Assembly: GCA_963576735.1 (NCBI GenBank)
Contig: OY755171.1
Coordinates: 15,128,001-15,192,000, forward strand
Length of the DNA stretch: 64,000 nucleotides
Direction of reading: 5' to 3'
Origin: Bedellia somnulentella
Taxonomy: Eukaryota; Arthropoda; Insecta; Lepidoptera; Bedelliidae
A model generated the notes under the pieces. It was not told where the DNA came from and did no database searches. It saw only the letters and a program-made list of their open reading frames with translations. This document shows positions 23,656 through 34,945 of this stretch, in pieces. Position 1 is the first letter of the stretch, and every line of letters begins with the position of its first letter. The position numbers were made by a program, and so were the translations under genes.

Positions 23656-26252
23656 ATGTCGAACGAGTTGGAAATACTTGATTTCTTGGAAATGGATTCC
23701 ATGTCATACTCTCGCAGAAAGTATCAGCGACTGGCACTGCGTGGGCAGATGGATGGTTTTAATTTCGATGATGCTGATTTCATCAAGCGATACCGTCTGT
23801 CCAAAACTCTCGCCTATAACTTGTGCGATGAAATAAGGCCATTGTTCAGGCAACCAAAGAGATCTACAGATTTATCAGTGGAAACTAAAGTAAGTAAACC
23901 ACTTATTATTTGTAAGTTAACAATATATAAATTCTCATTTTCCTTAACATATAACATGGGGTAATAATAGAGAAATAAATGTATCCTGTCTTATAACATT
24001 GAGAAATTTAGTCACATAGTAATTACCATTCATGTTTTTGTGTAATGGGACACTAAATTAACAATATATTGATTACTTGAGGACACACATTATGATGATA
24101 CTGATGCTCTAGTGGATGATTCCAACGTATATCATAATTGATTTATGCTGTGTATGATTACGTAATTATAAAAAATATAATTTGTTATTTGGAATTGTAT
24201 TGTTTTAGGTTCTAACAGCACTATCATTTTTTGCTACTGGATCATACCAAAGGCCGACTGGGGATATTAGCACACATTCTTTGGCCCAACAAACAGTCTC
24301 ATCAGCCATTGCACAAGTGACAGCTGCTCTTAATTCAACAAGAATGCGAAATAAATATGTTGTATTTCCAAGAACATCTGAAGAAAGGAATCAAACAAGA
24401 GCTGAGTATGTTACTTATACTATCATACAATAATACTTAAAAATGTTACAATATACTTTCTTTATTGAGCAAATCTATTAATTTAGTAATAATATACATT
24501 GATTTTAGGTTCTACAGAAAATTTGGCATCCCTGGTGTTTTAGGGTGCATTGACTGCACTCATGTAGCAATAATTCGGCCAATTTTGAATGAGGAACGGT
24601 ATTTCTGTAGAAAACATTATCATTCATTAAATGTTCAGCTGGTATGGGTTTTCTTATATGTTCTTTTACAGATTAAATAGCAGATATCATTATTATGATT
24701 TCTTACATAATTGTTTCAGATCTGTGATGCCACAATGAATATAACAAGTGTTGATGCTAGCTTTGGTGGGCAAACACATGATGCCTTTATTTGGGCCTCT
24801 CATCCAATAAAATTTCACTTAGAAGCACTCCAAGAATCTACATGGCTACTTGGTAAGAAATAAAAAATGCATTTAAATTGTCTTGGCTATTATTATGAAG
24901 TAAATAGTTGTGTGTTGTCAGCTTTGAATAGCATTACCCTATTTTCCTGTGAGTGTTTGTAAGAGCAACTGAGGGTAATTTAAGTAACAATTATATATTT
25001 ACTTACAAGAGTTGCCCAAACATCATTAAATTGTTTTAAATAGAAACTAGTTGAAACTTTAATTCATTCCAAGGTTCATTATAATATGGTTAACTGTGTA
25101 TACATACATATGCTCACAGCTATAAATCCCTTGAAGGTGTAGCCAAAGCTAAGGAATCAGAAATTCCTCAGCCACTTGTGTAATGTTGAATGGGGGAAAT
25201 ATGGTAAAAAAAAGGTTGTTGGTAATGGGTTTTCAACCTCGTTGCCCAAAAATCTCTAAAAAGCCGCAATACAGTTAGTCGCCTCTTACATACACCCACC
25301 GGAAGAAATGGGGTAGTGTTATTCTAAGCCGACACTACACAACTACTATGTATGTGTATATTATATAAAAATGTCTATTGTAGGCAAATGAAAGGACATG
25401 TATGTACATATTTTTTTATTTCCAAGTTTATTTTTATATGAACATGAAACTCAACAATAAACCATTCATAATATATAATTTTACATTGATAGGATATAAA
25501 TAATAATACATTTTTTTAATATCTGGAGACATAGATGGAGAGAAAGATTTAATTATTTATTTGGTGCATTGGATCACATAATTATGTACAACTTGTAGAA
25601 CAAAAAAAAAACAATATACACATTACATTCATCTTCACTTATTATTATTATTATTATTATTAGACGGGCGGTAAACGCCACGGGTTTCCGCACTGAGCCC
25701 GACATGGCGGACCATTGTACGTGGACCAAGTGGTCAACTAGCTCTCCCAGCCTAATTCCGTCCAGAAGGCAAGTAGCTTATCCAGGTCATTCATCTTCAC
25801 TTATGTACATAAAGAAACACAGTTTACATTTTCCAGGTGACTCCGGCTATCCTCAAAGGAAATATATGATGGTTCCAATTACTGATGCTTTGCCTGACTC
25901 TCCCGAACTTTATTACACCAAAAAGCATATTAAAACCAGGAACATAATTGAAAGGACAATCGGTCTGTTAAAAGCTAGGTTTAGGTGCCTGTTAGTTCAT
26001 CGGGTATTGCACTATTCTCCAGAGGTAGCTGCTTCTATTGTTAATGCTTGTGTTATTTTGCACAACATTTGCAATAGAGGCAATCTTCCAGTGATGCAAT
26101 TAAGAGATGAAGATGCACTTCAAGAAGCTACCTTACAGCAGGAAATGGCCCATGCTGCAATTGGCCTGGGTCATAATAACCCTGACCTCCAACTTGGGAT
26201 AACAACTCGTAGCAGACTCATCCAACGTTTGTGGGAGACGCGGGCAACCTGA
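23656..26252 (+). CDS. Harbinger DDE transposase, copy 3 (complete element)
   Basis: Exons 23656-23889, 24209-24405, 24509-24641, 24720-24852 and 25837-26252. This is the copy that sits with intact ends and an intact Myb/SANT partner, so it is the best candidate source of mobility. The protein is identical to the other three. It ends 338 bases before the stop of the converging Myb/SANT gene, so the two transcripts may share or overlap 3' regions. Confidence 0.92.
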
Positions 26253-26590
26253 AATTTACCATTATGAGTTAGCCACATATTATTCAGATTAATATGATTT
26301 GTACTGAAGTTATTTCTTTTATATCTAAATTATATCTATGAAAACAATCCTATATTTGATTATGAAGTAATGATATGTATTCAATATGTTAAAAGTATAC
26401 CTAAAATTTGGCTGTGATAGTGGCATTAAAGCATGACTATATTATAAATTGTTTCATGTTATTTGAAACATTAGAGTTTTTTATTTATTTTGACTTTTCA
26501 CATTTTGCCCATAGAGTTATCTTTTAGTTTTATAAAATATTTTAAGGTTGTGTGCATTTAGTGTGTTGTAAAAATATTATTCTAATATAA

Positions 26591-28108
26591 TTACCTGGTT
26601 ACAATAATATGTTTTAGTTCCCGTAATTCCTCAACTAGTCGCTCTAAAGCCACAGTTTTCCTTTGTGACAATTCAGCTCTTAACTGGGAAGTTGTCACAA
26701 GTGATCTACGGGCTGCTTCCATGGTCATCAGAGGCTCCCTTCGATGAGCTCTTCTTCTTTGGGGTAAAATTTGGCGTGGGGTGCGCTGTCGTGTCCGAGG
26801 GGAGGTGTGAGGAGTGCGTCGAGGAGAGTGATGGGGTGAAGGATGGGGAGTAATATAATGAGTTCTATGTGGAACAGGTGGGGGGGTGCTTGGATGTAGG
26901 ATTGTATTCTGAGGTTGGTCAATTGTAACAACTTCTGGATCTGGTCTGGTTGAAGGTCCAGGCTGTGGACTGATGGTTCTGATATCTACAATCATAGATG
27001 CATCTCGATTCAATATACTCTCTGATGGCTGAGATTCTATTGAATAAGCTGCATCTATGTCTGCAAAATCAATTACCTCATCACTTATTGTTGCCACCTG
27101 AAACCGATAATTTTTATTAGTAAATTGTTTCATGGAAACATAAAATATATTAATAAAATGAAATCAAATTAATCTTACCACCTCAAATGGCTCGACTCTG
27201 ACACCAGGTAGACCAGTACCAAAACCATCACCTAGAAGTTGAAGAAATTTTTCCTCTATCTCAGACAGGGGTTTAGCTGTTGATGGACCACCCCCAGTCC
27301 TGTGTTGGGATGTATGGATAGCAGCCACACGGTGCTTTAATTTAGACTTATAGTCATTCCAATACTGAAAAATTTAAATTATGTAACTATATATATTGCT
27401 CAATATATTCAGGGTTTATTTCTAAAATGTTGAAATAAAAATTCATACATATACTTGTCAATTGACAGTCCCCTGCTGGAAATTGGCCTCCGCAGAGATT
27501 TCCACAGCAACTGGCCTTGTGCTGACTGCATCCACCAGTTACAACCATTTCTTAATTAGCCCCAATAGCCTAATTTGCCAACTGCCAATACCCACAGGAA
27601 GAAATGGTGTAGTGCTATTCTAAGCTGACACTACACAGCTAAACTAAATTAATCAACATATTAAGAACCATGGTTGTGCTCAAATTTTTACCAAATAGAA
27701 TGGCTAAATCTAATATTTATAAACCTCTGTTAAATAAAAGAATTAATATGGCTACAGCAATACCTTACACCAGCTTTTCCCATCTTTCATTGCACCATCA
27801 CCAAAGCTATTAAGATTTTGGGCAACTATTTCCCACATCTTTTTTAAATTGTCTCGCGCCCGAGCAGTTTTATTGTAACCAGTTGCAAGGGATCGGTTTT
27901 GATTTAACGCTTCCCAAAGCACCTCAAGTTGGCCATAAGTTACCCTACGGGCGCGACTCCGTTCCACTCTGAAGCATAAAAAAAGCACTTGAAAGCAATG
28001 GTATGTTAAGTGGTTGCGATTCACGATAATCGCAGTTTGTACATAAAGTATCAACTACATATACCAATACACCATATAAGTAAAAAATACACTAATTACT
28101 TACGCCAT
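26591..28108 (-). CDS. Harbinger Myb/SANT-like DNA-binding protein, copy 3
   Basis: Four exons on the minus strand: 28104-28108 (ATGGC only), 27764-27968, 27179-27364 and 26591-27097, all with GT-AG borders and in phase, giving 300 residues. Residues 6-85 form a Myb/SANT-like domain with regularly placed tryptophans (W20, W47, W68, W72) and basic ends such as KYWNDYKSKLKHR. Residues 133-240 are acidic then Pro/Ser/Thr-rich; the C-terminus is basic and helical (RRRAHRREP, then a Leu/Glu-rich segment to ELKHIIVTR). In Harbinger elements this second protein binds the ends and brings the transposase to the nucleus. The 5-base first coding exon is unusual but is supported by exact phase (210 bases to the next junction). 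Confidence 0.85.
27444..27640 (-). repeat. SINE variant: familiar head, different body
   Basis: On the minus strand it starts with the head AGTGTCAGCTTAGAATAGCA and CCATTTCTTCCTGTGGG, as in the common (TATG)n SINE, and ends in AAGTATATGTATG. The middle (TTGGCAGTTGGCAAATTAGG and onwards) is unrelated to that family. It lies in the Myb/SANT intron, 25 bases from the tandem breakpoint, and recurs at 35799-35995. Confidence 0.65.
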
Positions 28109-28655
28109 TATAGTGAGATAAACAATTCAAGAAACACAAAACACTATAAAAGAAAAATAAACTAATATTATTTTGAAAAGTCCGCCAGAAGGAATCACAA
28201 CACCGACAATGTTTACAAATAAACTGAGATGTGACAGATAGTCTTCCGAATGCGTTCAAAAAGCTACTTTTCACAGTCTGCGTCTCAGAAAAATGATACA
28301 AAATATGTTTTCAACGCTTATACTAATTTAAATTAGATCTATTTTTTATTAAATATAATATATTTGACAATAATATCAACTTTTATATTAATTTCAACAT
28401 ATTTCAGATCGTTGCAAAAACTGGTAGAATCAGTAGTTTTCAATAGAAAGTTTCGGAACGCACCATCACTTTTATTGTAATCCGACCAGATGCCGACCAG
28501 AGACAAACGTTAGACGTTGCCAAATTTATTTAACGCACAAACTCTATCCAGTTAAAGTACGGTCATAGTACGAATTATAGCGATTCAGAATAGGAACCTA
28601 TTCTGAACTGCATGGAATTTGAACGGATTTGCAAACGGTTGTGGTACCATTCCTG

Positions 28656-29336
28656 CAACTTTGAAATAGAGACCTGATTTGAATATTGATGCCCCCGATA
28701 TATGAATATTCGTACCTTGCTACAAGAAGTATCGTATAACAGAAAAGTAATGAACAGTGAACTAATGTTTTACTACGTGTATGTAGCAAAATGTCCTGGC
28801 CCATATATTTTCACTTAGGTGTTAAGTTTGTGAAGAAAGGCCTTTGTAGAGTAGGGCTTGGCGCGTAAGAAGTTTGGCTCTATTTGAAATTTTATAAATT
28901 TTTTGACAGGCGAATCATATGGTTTTGTCTTGGGACCATTTTTGTCAATAATATTTTTTGGTGGGATATTAAATTCTTGATAATAGATCAATCCAAACGA
29001 CTTTGCATAAAGTTATGTACTGCGAACCACATTGATTTCTTCACCACTATCAGAGTTATTATACTAGGCCTTCATATTCTGAAACCGGTATTGATTTAAG
29101 GTACGAGTACATACATCCCATTAAAATAATAAAGTGTTAAAAGAGCTAAACATGTTGCAACCATCATTTATATCTTATACTCTTTACAAATACATAACAA
29201 TTGGTTCTTCTTCATAACACCATTGTAACAAAAATATTTATCTCATAACATATAACTAAAACAAGTTAAAAGAATTCTTAGCTACTAAAAATATTCAGTT
29301 ATTATTAGAAATAATATTTGAAATTACATGTGTAAA
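28656..29336 (+). other. Stretch without recognised gene
   Basis: Right flank of Harbinger copy 3. It is AT-rich, with only short unsupported ORFs. I see no domain, RNA gene or clear repeat in it. Confidence 0.5.
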
Positions 29337-29481
29337 TAACATAACATAAACATTCACGCAGAATATCCCCGAAGGTGTTAGCAGAGGTACTAATACTTCT
29401 GAACATCACGTGACTTTATCATCTGGTGTTCATAGTACCCACGATTTGCATGGACAGTACTCACGTGATAGGGGGCAGGCC
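29337..29481 (-). repeat. tRNA-derived SINE, 3' part
   Basis: It begins with an ATAACATAA tail and carries ATATCCCCGAAGGTGTTAGC, AGAGGTACTAATACTTCTGA and CACGTGATAGGGGGCAGGCC, matching in order the full copy at 52613-52985 in reverse. The tRNA-like head is absent. Confidence 0.75.
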
Positions 29482-29609
29482 AAATATTTAACAAAAAACA
29501 AATATGTATACATATAAAAAAAAGTTATTTCTACTTACTTTTAGTTGTCTTTTTATATTATTTGGATAAACCATCAAGATTTTTGTGCATGTAAGTGTTT
29601 TAAGATGAA

Positions 29610-29790
29610 TTTTTAGGTTTCCGTACCTCAAAATAAAAAACGGAACCCTTGTAGGATGACTTTGTTGTCCGTCTGCCCGTCCGTCAGTCAAGACCGCTTT
29701 TCTCAGGAACGCGTGGAGCTATCAAACTGAAACTTTAAACTATATAATACTCAGGTCTACTGACCCTGGAAGCTGTAAAAAATCAAACTC
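29610..29790 (-). repeat. Dispersed non-coding repeat (GGTTCCGT...GTCCGTCTG type)
   Basis: It contains TTTCCGTACCTCAAAATAAA, AACGGAACCC, TTGTCCGTCTGCCCGTCCGT and a following AGCTATCAAACTGAAA block, a composition seen in a very common lepidopteran intron repeat. The family assignment is from memory of that style, not a search. No ORF. Confidence 0.4.
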
Positions 29791-30069
29791 CAAAGGGAAC
29801 GCAATCAAAAGATACACAAAGCCGTCTTCAACTTATTGGAGGCTCTGGGCATACGAGAATAATGGGGCCCCTATGACTTTGACAAAACACAATTTTGTTA
29901 GAATAAACAAAAAAAGTAAATAAGCAAGTTTCCAGATTCATTTTTCGATCCGGTCACGATCTTCCGAGTAGATCTTGGCGATGTCTGTTGTCGAACTAGA
30001 ACTGAGGTAGATAGAATACAATGCTAATGAAAAATTAAAATGTTTTCTAAGACTTGGTTAAAGTTCTAG

Positions 30070-30192
30070 CTGACAACCAAGATAGTTGAAAGGTTAACAT
30101 GCGCTTCTCATGCAGAGAGGCGTCGGTTTGTCCTCGAGTTTGGCCTACACCAATGTGTCTTTTCTAATGTCATATGTGTGGTTAATTTATGA
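30070..30192 (+). repeat. tRNA-like SINE head, diverged
   Basis: A tRNA-like stretch (GATAGTTGAAAGGTTAAC, then GGTTTGTCCTCGAG) leads into GGCCTACACCAATGTGTC, TTTTCTAATGTCATATGTG and GGTTAATTTATG, the same order as just after the head of the SINE at 52613-52985. It stops before the rest of the body. Confidence 0.6.
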
Positions 30193-30199
30193 CACTTAT

Positions 30200-30662
30200 A
30201 TGTTATTTAAAACTAGTGGATCGGCCCAGCTTCGTACGGGATATATTTTTGACAATTTGATGTGAAATATTTTCGTCATAATATCTATGTAACTTCAACC
30301 ATTAATGCTGCACACGGAAGCTTAAAAAATGGAGTAACTTCTCAGTTTTACCAAAATTTTCCAAAATTCCCCTTAACACTCTGCTGATAAGTATACTATA
30401 ACCTGCCAAGGAGTATGAAGAATAATTGTACCAAGTTTCGTATTCGTTAAAATCCGTTGAGTCTAGTTTTTATTTCCATAAGGAACATACAAACCGACAG
30501 ACAGACAGACAAATAATTTACTGATTGCATTTCTGGCATCAGTTTCGGTCACTAATCAACCCCTTATCATTCTTCAATTCTTTTCAATGAATCATCCTTG
30601 TTTTGAAAATATGTTTTATGTACAGAATTAACCTCTCTACAGATTTATTATAAGTATAGATA
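30200..30662 (+). repeat. Dispersed non-coding repeat sharing its end with 34-95
   Basis: It includes GGATCGGCCCAGCTTCGTAC, a CCAAGTTTCGT/AAATCCGTT block, an ACAGACAGACAGAC run and a terminal ATTATAAGTATAGAT also found at the window start. Such elements are widespread in moth and butterfly introns. Class unresolved (possibly Helitron-like). Confidence 0.45.
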
Positions 30663-31429
30663 TAGATGTCGTTTAATGCACTACCCAATAGAGAAATCCA
30701 AAGGTTATCCCCGTTTTCCCTCTGTTCAGAAAATAAACGATGTTGTTTGGAGCTATTTACCTCACATGCATCAAAAACTGAACGTCAGTTGGGTCGTATA
30801 TTCGCATAATCATTTATTTGGCACTGCGTGATATGCTGTTTTACTCCATTTTTAGTTTCAAAGCTATGCCGCTTATGCCCTACTTCCAACATATATTTAA
30901 AAAAAAAAAACTTTAGCCCTCTTAACTTAAATTGTTTATATTTTTTAATGTCATTTAAGTCGTATTACTTCGAACAAAAAATTAAATCAATTGATCTAAG
31001 CGACATTAAATCATCTTAATAACGTCAATACAACAAAGAAACTAAATAATATAATGCGCATTTTTTTCCTTAACAAACGAGTGTTTAAATTTTTATGATA
31101 TCACAACAATCAAAAAAGTTATTCCAAATTTCCAATTATTCGGAACTTTAACAGCTCTCCTGTAAAATTAGTTTTTTGTCGCTTGTACCCTATTACCTTT
31201 TAACCGTCGATATCAAAATGAAGATAGGGACATGATGTAGCCTATTGAAGCTTAAACAACTAGTATAATTAAAAATGGTTTTTTTTTTATAAAAGTCCGT
31301 CTGATCTGGTTTATATTATATGAAATTTATACCTATAATCATATGCTATCAATACTTAATGGGACGAGTAATTGTAGTTAGTACTGCACAGGTTCCATAC
31401 GGCAGTCAAAGGTAGCTGATAAACTTAGT
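30663..31429 (+). other. Stretch without recognised gene
   Basis: AT-rich sequence between repeats and the GC-rich block. The ORFs present are short and show no recognisable motif. It may be the distal upstream region of the promoter-like sequence that follows. Confidence 0.5.
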
Positions 31430-31544
31430 GATAAACTGAAGTGTTTCGCGATGGTATCGGCGGCGGTGGCGGTGTGAGCTGATCAAGACCAGGCGATAGC
31501 GCTGCCCGCGGCTAGTCGCGAATCCCGCCCGACTGCCAGTCCAG
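31430..31544 (+). promoter_or_regulatory. GC-rich promoter-like block, left part (split by Harbinger)
   Basis: A sharp local rise in GC and CpG (CGGCGGCGGTGGCGGTG, GCGCTGCCCGCGGCTAGTCG) stands out from the AT-rich background. It ends at the CAG target triplet. The matching GC-rich right part resumes at 37008 after the transposon (CAGTACCGCCGCGCCCGCG). Before insertion the two formed one block immediately upstream of a TCAGT initiator-like site. Confidence 0.55.
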
Positions 31545-32010
31545 GAGGCTTACCACAACCGCTTATTGCGATCCAATTTACGACCTAAACTGAACTGCTT
31601 CGCTATTTCGTACTATGACGTTAGAATAACGATTCACTTGACGCTCAACTTTTTGACAGCGATTCAGTTTCAAATGCGATTCAGCGGCCATAGAAACGCC
31701 CACTTTTGGTACTATGACGTGCTTTTTACGACTGAATTGCTCAGTTCAAACGTCAAATATAGCGATTCAATAAAAGTTACTATTTGAAGACCAAAACTGA
31801 ATCGCTATTGTTTTAAATCAAGGTTTTAAAATAATTTATGTGAATAAAGTAAGTATTTTCTGTGTTAAAGAAATTCTTGTTGGATTCTCATTAAATGATT
31901 TAAGTAAGTTTGATGATAAAGTAACTTTTGTAATAAATTTGTGAGTTTGCATTTAACTACAGAATTTACCATATTTGCCAGTGTTTTAAGTATATTAATT
32001 TTTTTAGAAT

Positions 32011-34607
32011 ATGTCGAACGAGTTGGAAATACTTGATTTCTTGGAAATGGATTCCATGTCATACTCTCGCAGAAAGTATCAGCGACTGGCACTGCGTGGG
32101 CAGATGGATGGTTTTAATTTCGATGATGCTGATTTCATCAAGCGATACCGTCTGTCCAAAACTCTCGCCTATAACTTGTGCGATGAAATAAGGCCATTGT
32201 TCAGGCAACCAAAGAGATCTACAGATTTATCAGTGGAAACTAAAGTAAGTAAACCACTTATTATTTGTAAGTTAACAATATATAAATTCTCATTTTCCTT
32301 AACATATAACATGGGGTAATAATAGAGAAATAAATGTATCCTGTCTTATAACATTGAGAAATTTAGTCACATAGTAATTACCATTCATGTTTTTGTGTAA
32401 TGGGACACTAAATTAACAATATATTGATTACTTGAGGACACACATTATGATGATACTGATGCTCTAGTGGATGATTCCAACGTATATCATAATTGATTTA
32501 TGCTGTGTATGATTACGTAATTATAAAAAATATAATTTGTTATTTGGAATTGTATTGTTTTAGGTTCTAACAGCACTATCATTTTTTGCTACTGGATCAT
32601 ACCAAAGGCCGACTGGGGATATTAGCACACATTCTTTGGCCCAACAAACAGTCTCATCAGCCATTGCACAAGTGACAGCTGCTCTTAATTCAACAAGAAT
32701 GCGAAATAAATATGTTGTATTTCCAAGAACATCTGAAGAAAGGAATCAAACAAGAGCTGAGTATGTTACTTATACTATCATACAATAATACTTAAAAATG
32801 TTACAATATACTTTCTTTATTGAGCAAATCTATTAATTTAGTAATAATATACATTGATTTTAGGTTCTACAGAAAATTTGGCATCCCTGGTGTTTTAGGG
32901 TGCATTGACTGCACTCATGTAGCAATAATTCGGCCAATTTTGAATGAGGAACGGTATTTCTGTAGAAAACATTATCATTCATTAAATGTTCAGCTGGTAT
33001 GGGTTTTCTTATATGTTCTTTTACAGATTAAATAGCAGATATCATTATTATGATTTCTTACATAATTGTTTCAGATCTGTGATGCCACAATGAATATAAC
33101 AAGTGTTGATGCTAGCTTTGGTGGGCAAACACATGATGCCTTTATTTGGGCCTCTCATCCAATAAAATTTCACTTAGAAGCACTCCAAGAATCTACATGG
33201 CTACTTGGTAAGAAATAAAAAATGCATTTAAATTGTCTTGGCTATTATTATGAAGTAAATAGTTGTGTGTTGTCAGCTTTGAATAGCATTACCCTATTTT
33301 CCTGTGAGTGTTTGTAAGAGCAACTGAGGGTAATTTAAGTAACAATTATATATTTACTTACAAGAGTTGCCCAAACATCATTAAATTGTTTTAAATAGAA
33401 ACTAGTTGAAACTTTAATTCATTCCAAGGTTCATTATAATATGGTTAACTGTGTATACATACATATGCTCACAGCTATAAATCCCTTGAAGGTGTAGCCA
33501 AAGCTAAGGAATCAGAAATTCCTCAGCCACTTGTGTAATGTTGAATGGGGGAAATATGGTAAAAAAAAGGTTGTTGGTAATGGGTTTTCAACCTCGTTGC
33601 CCAAAAATCTCTAAAAAGCCGCAATACAGTTAGTCGCCTCTTACATACACCCACCGGAAGAAATGGGGTAGTGTTATTCTAAGCCGACACTACACAACTA
33701 CTATGTATGTGTATATTATATAAAAATGTCTATTGTAGGCAAATGAAAGGACATGTATGTACATATTTTTTTATTTCCAAGTTTATTTTTATATGAACAT
33801 GAAACTCAACAATAAACCATTCATAATATATAATTTTACATTGATAGGATATAAATAATAATACATTTTTTTAATATCTGGAGACATAGATGGAGAGAAA
33901 GATTTAATTATTTATTTGGTGCATTGGATCACATAATTATGTACAACTTGTAGAACAAAAAAAAAACAATATACACATTACATTCATCTTCACTTATTAT
34001 TATTATTATTATTATTAGACGGGCGGTAAACGCCACGGGTTTCCGCACTGAGCCCGACATGGCGGACCATTGTACGTGGACCAAGTGGTCAACTAGCTCT
34101 CCCAGCCTAATTCCGTCCAGAAGGCAAGTAGCTTATCCAGGTCATTCATCTTCACTTATGTACATAAAGAAACACAGTTTACATTTTCCAGGTGACTCCG
34201 GCTATCCTCAAAGGAAATATATGATGGTTCCAATTACTGATGCTTTGCCTGACTCTCCCGAACTTTATTACACCAAAAAGCATATTAAAACCAGGAACAT
34301 AATTGAAAGGACAATCGGTCTGTTAAAAGCTAGGTTTAGGTGCCTGTTAGTTCATCGGGTATTGCACTATTCTCCAGAGGTAGCTGCTTCTATTGTTAAT
34401 GCTTGTGTTATTTTGCACAACATTTGCAATAGAGGCAATCTTCCAGTGATGCAATTAAGAGATGAAGATGCACTTCAAGAAGCTACCTTACAGCAGGAAA
34501 TGGCCCATGCTGCAATTGGCCTGGGTCATAATAACCCTGACCTCCAACTTGGGATAACAACTCGTAGCAGACTCATCCAACGTTTGTGGGAGACGCGGGC
34601 AACCTGA
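32011..34607 (+). CDS. Harbinger DDE transposase, copy 4
   Basis: Exons 32011-32244, 32564-32760, 32864-32996, 33075-33207 and 34192-34607, same 370-residue product with D159, D234 and E271. Being inside a putative active promoter region may favour its transcription; this is inference. Confidence 0.92.
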
Positions 34608-34945
34608 AATTTACCATTATGAGTTAGCCACATATTATTCAGATTAATATGATTTGTACTGAAGTTATTTCTTTTATATCTAAATTATATCTATGAAAAC
34701 AATCCTATATTTGATTATGAAGTAATGATATGTATTCAATATGTTAAAAGTATACCTAAAATTTGGCTGTGATAGTGGCATTAAAGCATGACTATATTAT
34801 AAATTGTTTCATGTTATTTGAAACATTAGAGTTTTTTATTTATTTTGACTTTTCACATTTTGCCCATAGAGTTATCTTTTAGTTTTATAAAATATTTTAA
34901 GGTTGTGTGCATTTAGTGTGTTGTAAAAATATTATTCTAATATAA

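Larger units (their letters stand above)
18773..27419 (+). repeat. Tandem unit 3 of the 8,647-bp array
   Basis: This last unit is continuous with the true right part of Harbinger (27420 onwards, TTCTAAAATG). It is thus the unit that kept the original right flank, just as unit 1 kept the left flank. It carries the AATATATAA variant (near 25470), shared with the separate Harbinger copy at 31545-37007. Confidence 0.95.
23190..28652 (+). mobile_element. Complete PIF/Harbinger transposon, copy 3 (5,463 bp)
   Basis: Ends are GAGGCTTACCACAACCG (left) and CGGTTGTGGTACCATTC (right), which pair as imperfect 17-base inverted repeats with a solid ACCACAACCG core. Flanks are CTG at 23187-23189 and CTG at 28653-28655, a 3-base duplication as in Harbinger but not the usual TWA. 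Inside the ends lie longer subterminal inverted repeats around TTCGTACTATGAC and a short palindrome CAGAATAGGAACCTATTCTG (near 28588-28608). It encodes both the transposase (plus strand) and the Myb/SANT protein (minus strand), convergent and apparently intact. Confidence 0.93.

Noticed and set aside
1479..27419. Interpretation of the array as satellite DNA
   Set aside because: There are only three very long units with recognisable nested transposons and one-sided flanks; this is a tandem duplication, not a satellite.
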